From Achromobacter sp. MFA1 R4 (lineage in GTDB: Bacteria > Pseudomonadota > Gammaproteobacteria > Burkholderiales > Burkholderiaceae_B): a DNA stretch of 64,000 nucleotides. Below are positions 37,634-46,373 of the stretch, in pieces. How positions within the stretch are numbered: the stretch's first letter is position 1; each line of letters starts with the position of its first letter. The notes beneath the pieces were generated by a model. That model was not told the origin of the DNA, searched no databases, and saw only the letters and a list, made by a program, of their open reading frames with translations. Made by a program: the position numbers and the translations under genes. The DNA lies in assembly GCF_900156745.1 (NCBI RefSeq), contig NZ_LT707065.1, positions 3,534,001-3,598,000 on the forward strand, in the 5' to 3' direction.

Positions 37634-38623
37634 TTACTTCAGCAGGTCCTTGACGCCGTCGCGCTCTTCGAGGAGCTCTTTCAGCGTGAAGTCCAGGCGC
37701 TCACGCGAGAAGGCGTCGATTTCCAGGCCTTCGACGCGCTTGTACTCGCCGTTTTCGGTGATGACCGGCACGCCGTAGATGATGCCTTCGGGGATGCCGT
37801 AGGAGCCGTCCGACGGGATGCCCATCGTGACCCACTTGCCGTTGCTGCCCAGGACCCAGTCACGGACGTGGTCGATGGCGGCGTTGGCGGCCGAAGCGGC
37901 CGAGGACAGGCCACGGGCTTCGATGATGGCGGCGCCGCGCTTGCCCACGGTGGGGATGAACGTGTCGCGGTTCCAGGCGTCGTCGTTGATCAGCTTGGCG
38001 AGCGATTCGCCGCCGACCGTGGCGAAGCGGTAGTCGGGGTACATGGTGGGCGAGTGGTTGCCCCACACGACCAGCTTTTCGATGTCGGCGACGGCCTTGC
38101 CAGACTTGGCGGCCAGTTGCGACAGGGCGCGGTTGTGGTCCAGGCGCAGCATGGCGGTGAAGTTCTTGGCCGGCAGGTCCGGCGCCGACTTCATGGCGAT
38201 GTAGGCGTTGGTGTTGGCGGGGTTGCCGACGACCAGGACCTTGACGTTGCGGCTGGCGACGTCGTTCAGGGCCTTGCCCTGGGCCGTGAAGATCTGGGCG
38301 TTGACCGACAGCAGGTCCTTGCGTTCCATGCCCGGGCCGCGGGGGCGGGCGCCAACCAGCAGGGCCACGTCGGCGTCTTTGAACGCGGTGCGCGGGTCGC
38401 TGTGCGCGGTGACTTCCTGCAGCAGCGGGAAGGCGCAGTCATCCAGTTCCATGATGACGCCCTTCAGGGCCTTTTGCGCTTTCTCGTCGGGGATTTCCAG
38501 CAGTTGCAGGATGACGGGTTGATCTTTACCCAGCATTTCGCCCGAGGCGATGCGGAATAGCAGTGCGTAACCGATTTGGCCGGCGGCGCCGGTGACGGCG
38601 ACACGCAAGGCAGGCTTGGACAT
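37634..38623 (-). CDS. mdh: Malate dehydrogenase
   Basis: 329 residues, the longer cytosolic/beta-proteobacterial MDH type. NAD loop TGAAGQIG at 11-18; substrate arginines in [15 protein letters not shown]; catalytic His190 in [12 protein letters not shown] with its Asp partner in LRLDHNRA. Oxidises malate to oxaloacetate in the TCA cycle. ATG at 38623 follows GGAGAA. It is divergent from the GntR gene that leads the sdh-gltA block, which suggests shared control. Confidence 0.96.
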   Translation of the reverse strand: MSKPALRVAVTGAAGQIGYALLFRIASGEMLGKDQPVILQLLEIPDEKAQKALKGVIMELDDCAFPLLQEVTAHSDPRTAFKDADVALLVGARPRGPGMERKDLLSVNAQIFTAQGKALNDVASRNVKVLVVGNPANTNAYIAMKSAPDLPAKNFTAMLRLDHNRALSQLAAKSGKAVADIEKLVVWGNHSPTMYPDYRFATVGGESLAKLINDDAWNRDTFIPTVGKRGAAIIEARGLSSAASAANAAIDHVRDWVLGSNGKWVTMGIPSDGSYGIPEGIIYGVPVITENGEYKRVEGLEIDAFSRERLDFTLKELLEERDGVKDLLK

Positions 38624-38775
38624 GAACGTTCTCCGTAATGGTTTGGCGAGAATGGATCTCACCAATCAGTGTAATCGTTGGGCGCGGGAATCAGCGCGTG
38701 CACGGCCGCTCTGCGCGGGGCGCGGGCAGCTTTGAATCCTAGATCGGATTTACGTGTGCGTCAATTGCTCTTCTA

Positions 38776-38795
38776 TCTTATATAAGACATAAGAC
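38776..38795. promoter_or_regulatory. Palindrome and direct repeat in the mdh-gntR gap, candidate GntR operator
   Basis: The 356-base gap 38624-38979 has no gene. In its AT-rich centre sits a perfect 12-base palindrome TCTTATATAAGA (38776-38787), overlapping two tandem ATAAGAC heptamers (38782-38788 and 38789-38795). GntR-family proteins bind short palindromes of this kind, so it is a likely operator for the adjacent regulator, able to affect both mdh and gntR. The rest of the gap shows only ordinary GC-rich sequence. Confidence 0.6.
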
Positions 38796-38979
38796 GTTGG
38801 ACAGCTCGCCTCCCGATATGCCACAATAGAGCGTTTGTTCGAATGCGCCGCGGCCCCGCTCGGCCGTGCGTCTGGGCCAGTCTGCAAGACCGGCGGCAGC
38901 AGCGCATTGCGGATGGGTTTGCATCCTTTGCGTTGCCCTCTCATTCATCCGGATGAACATGACACTTTCAAGAAGATCC

Positions 38980-39759
38980 ATGGCAGAGCCTCGGCCCGAA
39001 ACCTCCTTACGCACACGCGCCGCCCGTCCGACGGGCGAGGGGGCCGCTTTCAGTCCACTCTATCGCCAGATCAAGGATCTGCTTGTCCAAAGCCTCGAAC
39101 GCGGCGAATGGAAGCCCGGCGAGCTCATCCCCAGCGAAATCGATCTGGCCGCCCGTTTTCAGGTGAGCCAGGGCACGGTGCGCAAGGCGGTCGATGAGCT
39201 GGCTGCCGAGCACATGCTGTTGCGCCGCCAGGGCAAGGGCACTTTTGTCGCCACCCACCACGAAGCCCGCGTGCGCTACCGGTTCCTGCGCCTGGCCCCC
39301 GACGAAGAGGGCGAGGCCGGCCGCGCGGAAAGCCGCATCCTGGAATGCCGCCGCATGCGCGCGCCGGCCGAGATTGCGCGCGCCCTGGACCTGCGGGCCG
39401 GCGAGACGGTCGTCATGATCCGCCGCCTGCTGTCCATGGGGCAGACACCCACCGTGCTGGACGACATCTGGCTGCCCGGCTCCATTTTCCGTGGCCTCAC
39501 CCTCGAGCTGCTGACCGCCAACAAGGCGCCGCTCTATGGCCTGTTTGAATCCGAATTCGGCGTCAGCATGGTGCGCGCGGACGAGAAGCTGCGCGCGGTC
39601 GCCGCGCCGGCCGAAGCCTGTACGCTGCTTAATGTTGCCGCCGGCACGCCGTTGTTGCAGGTAGACCGGGTGTCTTACACATACGGTGACCGCCCCATGG
39701 AAATTCGCCGGGGGTTGTACTTGACCGATCGATACCACTACCGCAATAGTCTGAATTGA
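38980..39759 (+). CDS. GntR/HutC-family transcriptional regulator (UTRA domain)
   Basis: 259 residues from the ATG at 38980. ATGs at 38953 and 38959 are in frame; the chosen one has AGAAG just upstream. N-terminal winged HTH (about 20-95: FSPLYRQIKDLLVQSLERG, IPSEIDLAARFQVSQGTVRKAVDEL in parts, RRQGKGTFVA) and C-terminal UTRA ligand-binding domain (about 110-255, ending DRPMEIRRGLYLTDRYHY). Location between mdh and sdhC suggests control of TCA-cycle genes by an organic acid or related metabolite. The ligand is unknown. Confidence 0.92.
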   Translation: MAEPRPETSLRTRAARPTGEGAAFSPLYRQIKDLLVQSLERGEWKPGELIPSEIDLAARFQVSQGTVRKAVDELAAEHMLLRRQGKGTFVATHHEARVRYRFLRLAPDEEGEAGRAESRILECRRMRAPAEIARALDLRAGETVVMIRRLLSMGQTPTVLDDIWLPGSIFRGLTLELLTANKAPLYGLFESEFGVSMVRADEKLRAVAAPAEACTLLNVAAGTPLLQVDRVSYTYGDRPMEIRRGLYLTDRYHYRNSLN

Positions 39760-39778
39760 TGAGCTTTTTACCTACGAT

Positions 39779-39807
39779 TTGATACCAACCCGTCTCTGGG
39801 CGAAAAT
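39779..39807 (+). promoter_or_regulatory. Putative promoter of sdhCDAB
   Basis: TTGATA (39779-39784), 17-base spacer, GAAAAT (39802-39807), 73 bases before the sdhC start. Close to the sigma-70 consensus in the -35 box. Confidence 0.4.
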
Positions 39808-39879
39808 ACCGCGTTTGCCCGCAAGGGCCGCGGCGATTTAGCCGTAACGATTCCCTAGTTCCGAAACACCGAGGCCGTC

Positions 39880-40293
39880 ATGTCCGACACCGCTGCCAAG
39901 CCACGTCCGCAGTTTCGCAATATTGGTATTGCGCAAATTGCCAGTTACCGCCTGCCCCTGGCCGGCAAGCTGTCCATCCTGCACCGCGTCAGCGGCGCGT
40001 TGTTGTTCCTCTGTCTTCCCTTGGTCATCCTGCCGTTGTTCGCGGCCAGCGTGGCCGCACCCCAGACGTTCGCCGCCGTGGCCGCGTACGCCGGCAATCC
40101 GATCGTCAAGCTCGTCCTCCTGGTCCTCATCTGGGGCTACCTGCATCACTTTTGTGCGGGCATCCGGTACCTGATCCTGGATCTGCACATCGGTATCGAC
40201 AAGCAATCGTCCAAGAAGACCGCCGGCGTGGTGTTCGGCGTCAGCCTCGCGCTGACCCTGGTGTTCGCTCTCAAACTGTTCGGAGTGCTGTAA
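39880..40293 (+). CDS. sdhC: Succinate dehydrogenase cytochrome b556 subunit
   Basis: 137 residues with three transmembrane helices. Contains the family motif KLSILHRVSGALLFL, and the heme-region histidines in GYLHHFCAGIRYLILD. It anchors SdhAB in the inner membrane and takes part in quinone reduction. Its stop TAA is followed at once by the ATG of sdhD (TAAATGG). Confidence 0.94.
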   Translation: MSDTAAKPRPQFRNIGIAQIASYRLPLAGKLSILHRVSGALLFLCLPLVILPLFAASVAAPQTFAAVAAYAGNPIVKLVLLVLIWGYLHHFCAGIRYLILDLHIGIDKQSSKKTAGVVFGVSLALTLVFALKLFGVL

Positions 40294-40677
40294 ATGGCCG
40301 CCGCTAAAAACTACGGACCCAAGCGCCTGGTCGTCGGCGCCCACTACGGCGTCATGGATTTCATCATCCAGCGCATCACCGCCGTCATCATGGCCGTGTA
40401 CACGCTGGTGCTGCTCATCGGCATCCTGATGATGCCGGCCTTCACGTACGAACACTGGACCGCGCTGTTCAACTTCTACGTGGGCGTTCTTCCGGTTGGC
40501 CAGATCCTGGCCACCCTTGCATTCATTGCGCTGGCCTGGCATGCCTGGATCGGCGTGCGCGACATCTGGATGGACTACGTCAAGTCGGTGGGCGTGCGCC
40601 TGCTGCTGCAAGTGCTGACGATCCTCTGGTTGATCGGTTCGGTCGTTTACTTCGCGCAAATCCTCTGGAGCATTTAA
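40294..40677 (+). CDS. sdhD: Succinate dehydrogenase membrane anchor subunit
   Basis: 127 residues, three membrane helices. The N-terminal RLVVGAHYGVMDFIIQRITAV and the second-helix region ALAWHAWIGVRDIWMDYVKS (heme His and quinone-site residues) are typical SdhD. Directly abuts sdhC and lies three bases before sdhA. Confidence 0.93.
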   Translation: MAAAKNYGPKRLVVGAHYGVMDFIIQRITAVIMAVYTLVLLIGILMMPAFTYEHWTALFNFYVGVLPVGQILATLAFIALAWHAWIGVRDIWMDYVKSVGVRLLLQVLTILWLIGSVVYFAQILWSI

Positions 40678-40680
40678 GCC

Positions 40681-42459
40681 GTGGTCTCTGTCCTGAAATC
40701 CCTGCCGCGCCGCCAGTTTGATGTGGTGGTCGTTGGCGCCGGCGGAGCCGGCATGCGTTGTTCGCTGCAACTGTCCCAAGCGGGGCTGTCCGTTGCGGTG
40801 CTCTCCAAGGTGTTCCCCACGCGTTCGCACACGGTTGCCGCACAAGGCGGCGTGAGCGCCTCGCTGGGCAACATGAGCGAAGACAACTGGTACTGGCACA
40901 TGTACGACACCGTCAAGGGTTCGGACTGGCTGGGCGACCAGGATGCCATCGAATTCATGTGCCGCGAAGCGCCGAACGCCGTGTACGAGCTCGAGCACTT
41001 CGGCATGCCGTTCGACCGCAACCCCGATGGCACGATCTACCAGCGTCCGTTCGGCGGCCACACCGCCAACTTCGGTGAAAAGCCGGTCCAGCGCGCCTGT
41101 GCCGCCGCCGACCGCACCGGCCACGCGCTGCTGCACACGCTCTACCAGCGCAACGTGGCCGCGCGCACCCAGTTCTTCGTCGAATGGATGGCGCTGGACC
41201 TGCTGCGCAACGAAGCCGGCGACGTCGTGGGCGTGACCGCCCTCGAAATGGAAACGGGCGAAATCTACATCCTCGAAGCCAAGACCACGGTGCTGGCCAC
41301 CGGCGGCGCTGGCCGCATCTGGGCCGCTTCCACGAACGCCTTCATCAACACCGGCGACGGCCTGGGCATGGCTGCCCGCGCCGGCATCCCGCTGCAAGAC
41401 ATGGAATTCTGGCAGTTCCACCCGACCGGCGTGGCCGGCGCGGGCGTGCTGATCACGGAAGGCGTGCGCGGCGAAGGCGGCATCCTGCTGAACAAGGATG
41501 GCGAACGCTTCATGGAGCGCTATGCGCCCACGCTGAAGGATCTGGCGCCGCGCGACTTCGTGTCGCGCTCGATGGACCAGGAAATCAAGGAAGGCCGCGG
41601 CTGCGGTCCGGACGGCAGCTACGTGGTGCTCAAGCTCGACCACCTGGGCGCCGACGTCATCAACAAGCGCCTGCCCTCGATCCGCGAAATCGCCATCAAG
41701 TTCGGCAACGTGGACCCGATCAAGGAACCGATCCCCGTCGTTCCGACCATCCACTACCAGATGGGCGGCATCCCGGCCAACTACCACGGCCAGGTGCTGA
41801 CGCGCGAAAACGGCGAGAACAAGATCGTCAACGGCCTGTACGCCATCGGCGAATGCGCCGCGGTGTCGGTGCACGGCGCGAACCGCCTGGGCACGAACTC
41901 GCTGCTGGACCTGATCGTGTTCGGACGCGCCACCGGCAACCACATCGTGAATTCGCACCCGGAGCGCCAGCACGCGCACCAGGACCTGCCCAAGCAGGCC
42001 GTCGAGTTCTCGCTGGACCGCATCAACAAGCTGGAATCGCGTACCTCCGGCGAAAAGACGCAGGACATCGGCAATGCCATCCGCTTCTCGATGCAGCGCC
42101 ACTGCGGCGTGTTCCGCACGCTGGAACTGCTGAACGAAGGCGTGACCCAGATCGAAGACCTGGCCAAGCAAGCCGACAATATCTACTTCAAGGACAAGTC
42201 CAAGGTGTTCAACACCGCCCGCGTCGAGGCGCTGGAGCTGGCGAACATGACCGAAGTGGCCCGCGCCACGATCAAGTCGGCCGCCGCCCGCACCGAAAGC
42301 CGCGGCGCGCATGCGCTGGACGACCACCCGACCCGCGACGACGAGAACTGGCTGAAGCACACGCTGTGGTACTCCGAAGGCAGCCGCCTGGATTACAAGC
42401 CTGTGCAGATGAAGCCCCTGACGGTCGAGTCCTTCCCGCCCAAGGCGCGTACCTTCTAA
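40681..42459 (+). CDS. sdhA: Succinate dehydrogenase flavoprotein subunit
   Basis: 592 residues, starting with GTG at 40681, three bases after the sdhD stop. Covalent FAD attachment at H50 in TRSHTVAAQGG; FAD loop VVGAGGAGMR; substrate segments HPTGVAGAGVLITEG and HYQMGGIPANYHG; active-site Arg in GARRxD-type loop VHGANRLGTNSLLDL. Oxidises succinate to fumarate in complex II. Confidence 0.98.
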   Translation: MVSVLKSLPRRQFDVVVVGAGGAGMRCSLQLSQAGLSVAVLSKVFPTRSHTVAAQGGVSASLGNMSEDNWYWHMYDTVKGSDWLGDQDAIEFMCREAPNAVYELEHFGMPFDRNPDGTIYQRPFGGHTANFGEKPVQRACAAADRTGHALLHTLYQRNVAARTQFFVEWMALDLLRNEAGDVVGVTALEMETGEIYILEAKTTVLATGGAGRIWAASTNAFINTGDGLGMAARAGIPLQDMEFWQFHPTGVAGAGVLITEGVRGEGGILLNKDGERFMERYAPTLKDLAPRDFVSRSMDQEIKEGRGCGPDGSYVVLKLDHLGADVINKRLPSIREIAIKFGNVDPIKEPIPVVPTIHYQMGGIPANYHGQVLTRENGENKIVNGLYAIGECAAVSVHGANRLGTNSLLDLIVFGRATGNHIVNSHPERQHAHQDLPKQAVEFSLDRINKLESRTSGEKTQDIGNAIRFSMQRHCGVFRTLELLNEGVTQIEDLAKQADNIYFKDKSKVFNTARVEALELANMTEVARATIKSAAARTESRGAHALDDHPTRDDENWLKHTLWYSEGSRLDYKPVQMKPLTVESFPPKARTF

Positions 42460-42477
42460 GTCCGGATTGAGCCTACT

Positions 42478-43194
42478 ATGAGCAACAAGAGAATCGTCAA
42501 GTTCGAAATCTACCGCTACGATCCGGACAAGGACGAGCGTCCCTACATGCAGAAGCTGGAAGTCGAACTCCAGCCCACCGACAAGATGCTGCTTGATGCG
42601 CTGGTGCGCATCAAGAACGACGTCGATGACAGCCTGGCCCTGCGCCGCTCGTGCCGTGAAGGCGTGTGCGGTTCGGACGCCATGAACATCAACGGCAAGA
42701 ACGGCCTGGCCTGCACCACGAACCTGCGCGAACTGAAGGAACCGATCGTCCTGCGTCCGCTGCCGGGCCTGCCGGTCATCCGCGATCTGATCGTGGACAT
42801 GACGCACTTCTTCAACCAGTACCACTCGATCCGCCCGTACCTCATCAACGACACGCCGCCGCCCGAAAAAGAGCGCCTGCAGTCGCCCGAGGCGCGCGAA
42901 GAGCTGGACGGCCTGTACGAGTGCATCCTGTGCGCGTGCTGTTCCACTTCCTGCCCGTCGTTCTGGTGGAATCCGGACAAGTTCGTCGGCCCGGCCGGCC
43001 TGCTGCAAGCCTACCGTTTCATCGCCGACAGCCGCGACGAAGCCACCGGCGAGCGTCTGGACAACCTGGAAGACCCGTACCGCCTGTTCCGTTGCCACAC
43101 CATCATGAACTGCGTCGACGTCTGTCCCAAGGGGCTGAACCCGACCAAGGCGATCGGCAAGATCAAGGAACTGATGGTCCGTCGCACGGTCTAG
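42478..43194 (+). CDS. sdhB: Succinate dehydrogenase iron-sulfur subunit
   Basis: 238 residues. Carries three clusters: [2Fe-2S] at [15 protein letters not shown] plus the later CTT, [4Fe-4S] at [13 protein letters not shown] and [3Fe-4S] at [17 protein letters not shown]. It wires FAD electrons to the quinone site. Located 18 bases after sdhA. Confidence 0.98.
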   Translation: MSNKRIVKFEIYRYDPDKDERPYMQKLEVELQPTDKMLLDALVRIKNDVDDSLALRRSCREGVCGSDAMNINGKNGLACTTNLRELKEPIVLRPLPGLPVIRDLIVDMTHFFNQYHSIRPYLINDTPPPEKERLQSPEAREELDGLYECILCACCSTSCPSFWWNPDKFVGPAGLLQAYRFIADSRDEATGERLDNLEDPYRLFRCHTIMNCVDVCPKGLNPTKAIGKIKELMVRRTV

Positions 43195-43220
43195 TTTTTT
43201 GTGTATTTAAGGTGTGAAGC

Positions 43221-43481
43221 ATGAGCAGGCTGACTGAACTGGAGCGGGCGCGACTGCGTTGGCGGGCGCGCCGCGGCCTGCTCGAAAACGACTTGATCAT
43301 CACCCGGTATCTGGATGCCCATGAGGCTGAACTTACCGATGATGATGTGGCCGCATTGACCCAGCTTTTCGAGATGGGAGACAACGATCTTCTCGATCTG
43401 CTGCTGGCCCGTAAGGAACTCGAAGGCGACCTGGATACCCCCCGGCTTCGAACGATTATTGGCCAGATGCGCGCGCTCTGA
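43221..43481 (+). CDS. sdhE: Succinate dehydrogenase assembly factor SdhE (flavinylation factor)
   Basis: 86 residues. The hallmark RARRGLLENDLII (the RGxxE motif needed for FAD attachment to SdhA) is followed by LDAHEAELTDDDVAALTQLFEMGDNDLLD, quoted here in part as LTQLFEMGDNDL. It is the small all-helical SdhE/SDHAF2 family. Lies between sdhB and gltA, the standard order in this family. Confidence 0.94.
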   Translation: MSRLTELERARLRWRARRGLLENDLIITRYLDAHEAELTDDDVAALTQLFEMGDNDLLDLLLARKELEGDLDTPRLRTIIGQMRAL

Positions 43482-43500
43482 TTAATTGAGAGGAATAAAC

Positions 43501-44811
43501 ATGAACCTGTCTGACAAAAAAGCCACTCTATCCTTCTCGGATGGCAGCGCACCCATTGAGTTCCCTGTGTACAAGGGCACGGTCGGTCCGGATGTGATCG
43601 ACATCCGCAAGCTGTACGGCCAGACGGGCATGTTTACGTTTGACCCCGGCTTCATGTCGACGGCGGCCTGCGAATCGGGCATCACGTACATCGACGGCGA
43701 CAAGGGCGAGCTGCTGTACCGCGGCTTCCCGATCGAGCAATTGGCCGTCAATTGCGACTTCATGGACATCTGCTACCTGATCCTGAACGGCGAACTGCCC
43801 AACCAGGAACAGAAGGCCGATTTCGATTCGCAAGTGACCCATCACACGATGGTCAACGAGCAGCTGCATTTCTTCCTGCGTGGTTTCCGCCGCGACGCCC
43901 ACCCGATGGCCGTCCTGACGGGCCTGGTCGGCGCGCTGTCGGCGTTCTACCACGACTCCACCGACATCACGAACCCGCAGCATCGCCACATCTCGGCCAT
44001 CCGCCTGATCGCCAAGATGCCGACGCTGGTTGCGATGGCGTACAAGTACTCGCAAGGCCAACCGTTCATCTATCCGCAGAACGACCTGTCCTACACGGGC
44101 AACTTCCTGCGCATGATGTTCGCCACGCCGTGCGAAGAGTACAAGGTCAATGAAGTCGTCGAGCGCGCGCTGGACCGCATCTTCATCCTGCACGCCGACC
44201 ACGAGCAGAACGCGTCGACCTCGACCGTCCGCCTGTGCGGCTCGTCGGGCACCAACCCGTTCGCCGCCATCTCGGCCGGCGTGGCTTGCCTGTGGGGCCC
44301 GGCTCACGGCGGCGCCAACGAAGCCTGCCTGCAGATGCTGGAAGAACTGCAAGCCAACGGCGGCATCGCCAAGGTCGGCGAGTTCATGGAGAAGGTCAAG
44401 GACAAGAACTCGGGCGTGCGCCTGATGGGCTTTGGCCACCGCGTCTACAAGAACTACGACCCGCGCGCCAAGCTGATGCAGGAAACCTGCAAGGAAGTGC
44501 TCTCGGCCCTGGGCCTGGAAAACGACCCGCTGTTCAAGCTGGCCATGGAACTGGAACGCATCGCCCTGGAAGATCCGTACTTCGTGCAGCGCAAACTGTA
44601 CCCGAACGTGGACTTCTACTCGGGTATCGTCCAGCGCGCCATCGGCATCCCGACCTCGCTGTTCACGGCCATCTTCGCGCTGGCTCGCACGGTGGGCTGG
44701 ATTGCCCAGTGGAACGAAATGCTGTCGGATCCCGACTACAAGATCGGCCGTCCGCGCCAGCTCTTCACCGGTTCGGTCACGCGCGACGTGCCCCCGATGG
44801 ACAAGCGCTGA
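43501..44811 (+). CDS. gltA: Citrate synthase
   Basis: 436 residues, the hexameric NADH-regulated type I citrate synthase length. ATG at 43501 follows GAGAGGAATAAAC; a start five codons earlier lacks a ribosome site. Active-site elements: [15 protein letters not shown] (His), [15 protein letters not shown] (His) and the Asp-containing [14 protein letters not shown]. Makes citrate from acetyl-CoA and oxaloacetate. It closes the gntR-sdh-gltA block and is followed by a strong terminator. Confidence 0.98.
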   Translation: MNLSDKKATLSFSDGSAPIEFPVYKGTVGPDVIDIRKLYGQTGMFTFDPGFMSTAACESGITYIDGDKGELLYRGFPIEQLAVNCDFMDICYLILNGELPNQEQKADFDSQVTHHTMVNEQLHFFLRGFRRDAHPMAVLTGLVGALSAFYHDSTDITNPQHRHISAIRLIAKMPTLVAMAYKYSQGQPFIYPQNDLSYTGNFLRMMFATPCEEYKVNEVVERALDRIFILHADHEQNASTSTVRLCGSSGTNPFAAISAGVACLWGPAHGGANEACLQMLEELQANGGIAKVGEFMEKVKDKNSGVRLMGFGHRVYKNYDPRAKLMQETCKEVLSALGLENDPLFKLAMELERIALEDPYFVQRKLYPNVDFYSGIVQRAIGIPTSLFTAIFALARTVGWIAQWNEMLSDPDYKIGRPRQLFTGSVTRDVPPMDKR

Positions 44812-44854
44812 TCGCTGGTCCTGCTTCGGCAGGAAAAGCAGGCTGAAAGAACAG

Positions 44855-44903
44855 GCCCCCGAAAGTTGGATGTGGATCCAACTTTCGGGGGCTTTTCCTT
44901 TTT
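44855..44903 (+). terminator. Strong Rho-independent terminator after gltA
   Basis: 16-base perfect stem GCCCCCGAAAGTTGGA (44855-44870) and TCCAACTTTCGGGGGC (44877-44892) with a six-base loop, then TTTTCCTTTTTC. It ends the sdh-gltA unit before the foreign-looking toxin region. Confidence 0.95.
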
Positions 44904-44961
44904 CAAGATTGGCTTCGCACCAGGCTCGGGGAGCAGGTCAGAGGGGGTCGATCCGATTGAT

Positions 44962-45255
44962 CTAGCTATTCAGAATTCGCTTCAGCTCATCAAAGAATGC
45001 GGGGATGGTATAGCCACCACCCGCCGGGTTGAACGATCCCCAGTGTTCCGCATACGCCGCTGCCGCGCCGCTTCCAAACTCGACGATAAACCTATCCATT
45101 TCGCGGCAAACTTCAGCGATTTCTTGCAAAGACGTCACCTGCCTATAAGCGAGTGCGACTTCTTCTATCGTCTCGCCAAATAGGTCATAGTCTTCGTGGA
45201 AGTAGCCCGCGAGCAGGTTGTTGAGCGCCGGATACCGTTCTAGATCGACCATCAT
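44962..45255 (-). CDS. CdiI-type immunity protein (CdiI_2-like family)
   Basis: 97 residues, acidic (about 19 Asp/Glu against 7 Lys/Arg). The pattern fits contact-dependent growth inhibition immunity proteins: an opening YPALNNLLAGYFHEDYDLFG, a helix EEVALAYRQVTSLQEIAEVC, and the region FNPAGGGYTIPAFFDELKRIL. It should bind and neutralise the toxin encoded just upstream. The toxin stop and this ATG overlap as TGATG, so the pair is translationally coupled. A TTG one codon earlier and an ATG one codon later are alternative starts. GC content is clearly below that of the neighbours, suggesting acquisition by transfer. Confidence 0.82.
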   Translation of the reverse strand: MMVDLERYPALNNLLAGYFHEDYDLFGETIEEVALAYRQVTSLQEIAEVCREMDRFIVEFGSGAAAAYAEHWGSFNPAGGGYTIPAFFDELKRILNS

Positions 45256-46082
45256 CAAATGTCCAAGTAAGCGGTCAACACGAAGTAAGGCATGCCGTTG
45301 AATGGCTGCTTTTTCAGTACAACCTTAACGATTCGTCCTTGCATGAGCTGGGAAGCACCTCGAATCAGCACGACGCCAATGTCTCCCACGGTGGGGCCGA
45401 TCAATGGCAGTGTACTTCCAGCTTGGGCGGACTCCGCCCAACTGGCAACTTTGTCGGCTCTAAGGCGCAGCACGGTATTTATTGCCGCTTCCGCATCTTG
45501 AACCGAATGAAAGGTTGAGGTCTTTTGAAGATAAGGATTTGCGGCCAACCTTGCTTCCAAATACGCCGTCGATTTTCCAACGTGTTGGGCAATTGTGTGA
45601 CCTCCGCGCGCGCCAAACACGGAGGCCTCGTGCCGGGATAGTGAAAGCCGGCCGGCAGCAACGCTCGTCACTCGCGCAGCCTTTATTGCACTAGCAAATC
45701 CAATTGGCACAGCTAGCTCGACTGACATGCCCAGTGCTTTGCCAGATCCGGGCTCCGCACCAAGCCTGGTGGCTAGCTCTATAAGCCCCCTCTCCGTCAA
45801 TGATCGAATTTCCTGACCGGTCCAGATCTCCTGCAGACCTGTTGAGGCTGTATCGATGCCGTGACCACCCAAAACCACGCATCCAACCTTTGTCGCGCCG
45901 GTTGGCTCCGGCACAGCACATAGCGCGGCGCCTCCGATCATTTCGGCGATGCCGCCAACTAGTCTGAGGCTGCCCCAGAAGCGATTGGATACCGTTGATT
46001 CACTGCTGATCGAGTCGCCTTGCAGTATCGCTGCCAGTTGCACTGGCGTGAGCACAATGCTGATGCTCGATTCGTCGTCCAT
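45255..46082 (-). CDS. RNase A-like CDI/polymorphic toxin, stand-alone
   Basis: 275 residues from the ATG at 46082 (GGGGA seven bases before). The C-terminal domain (about 148-275) matches the bacterial RNase A-like domain of CdiA toxins: GGHTIAQHVGKS, LEARLA, TSTFHSVQDAEAAINTVL and the final FVLTAYLDI. Residues H167, R178, T270 and Y272 have the same spacing as the catalytic His175, Arg186, Thr276 and Tyr278 described for the Yersinia kristensenii CDI toxin, so an RNase is expected. Residues 35-145 are Gly/Ala-rich with hydrophobic stretches (GGIAEMIGGAALCAV, VGCVVLGGHGIDTAS, MSVELAVPIGFASAIKAA) and may help membrane passage. No signal peptide, CdiB or long CdiA repeat region is present. Low GC. 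Confidence 0.82.
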   Translation of the reverse strand: MDDESSISIVLTPVQLAAILQGDSISSESTVSNRFWGSLRLVGGIAEMIGGAALCAVPEPTGATKVGCVVLGGHGIDTASTGLQEIWTGQEIRSLTERGLIELATRLGAEPGSGKALGMSVELAVPIGFASAIKAARVTSVAAGRLSLSRHEASVFGARGGHTIAQHVGKSTAYLEARLAANPYLQKTSTFHSVQDAEAAINTVLRLRADKVASWAESAQAGSTLPLIGPTVGDIGVVLIRGASQLMQGRIVKVVLKKQPFNGMPYFVLTAYLDI

Positions 46083-46373
46083 CTGTGTCCCCATCTTTTG
46101 ACAGTGTGACCAATGTCCCGTAAAGCGCGATCGATTTCCATCAGTACTGTCTGATATGCCGGGACAGCCCGCGGCCATGTGCCACGCAACGCAAGGTGTC
46201 ATTGCTTTCGGGCTGGGCGCATGAGCGCCGATCGCTTCGCGGACAGCTCATCACACTTCGGCAGGTAAGCGTCCCCGCGCTCGGGGCCCGGTCCAATACA
46301 TGTGGGGCAGTGCATCGGGGCGGCTTTTTTTCGCCCGCGCGCGGCCAGGAAAATTGCGGATATCATCCGTCCC

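Noticed and set aside
39838-43098. 1086-codon open frame on the minus strand across sdhCDAB
   Set aside because: It is antisense to four intact, well-conserved genes. High GC keeps the opposite frames open; its composition (His/Gln/Val/Arg-rich, no domain) is typical of such shadows.
46083-46202. N-terminal extension of the toxin to an upstream in-frame start
   Set aside because: The extra 40 residues (Cys/His-rich, no signal peptide) have no ribosome site, while the ATG at 46082 has GGGGA at a good distance.
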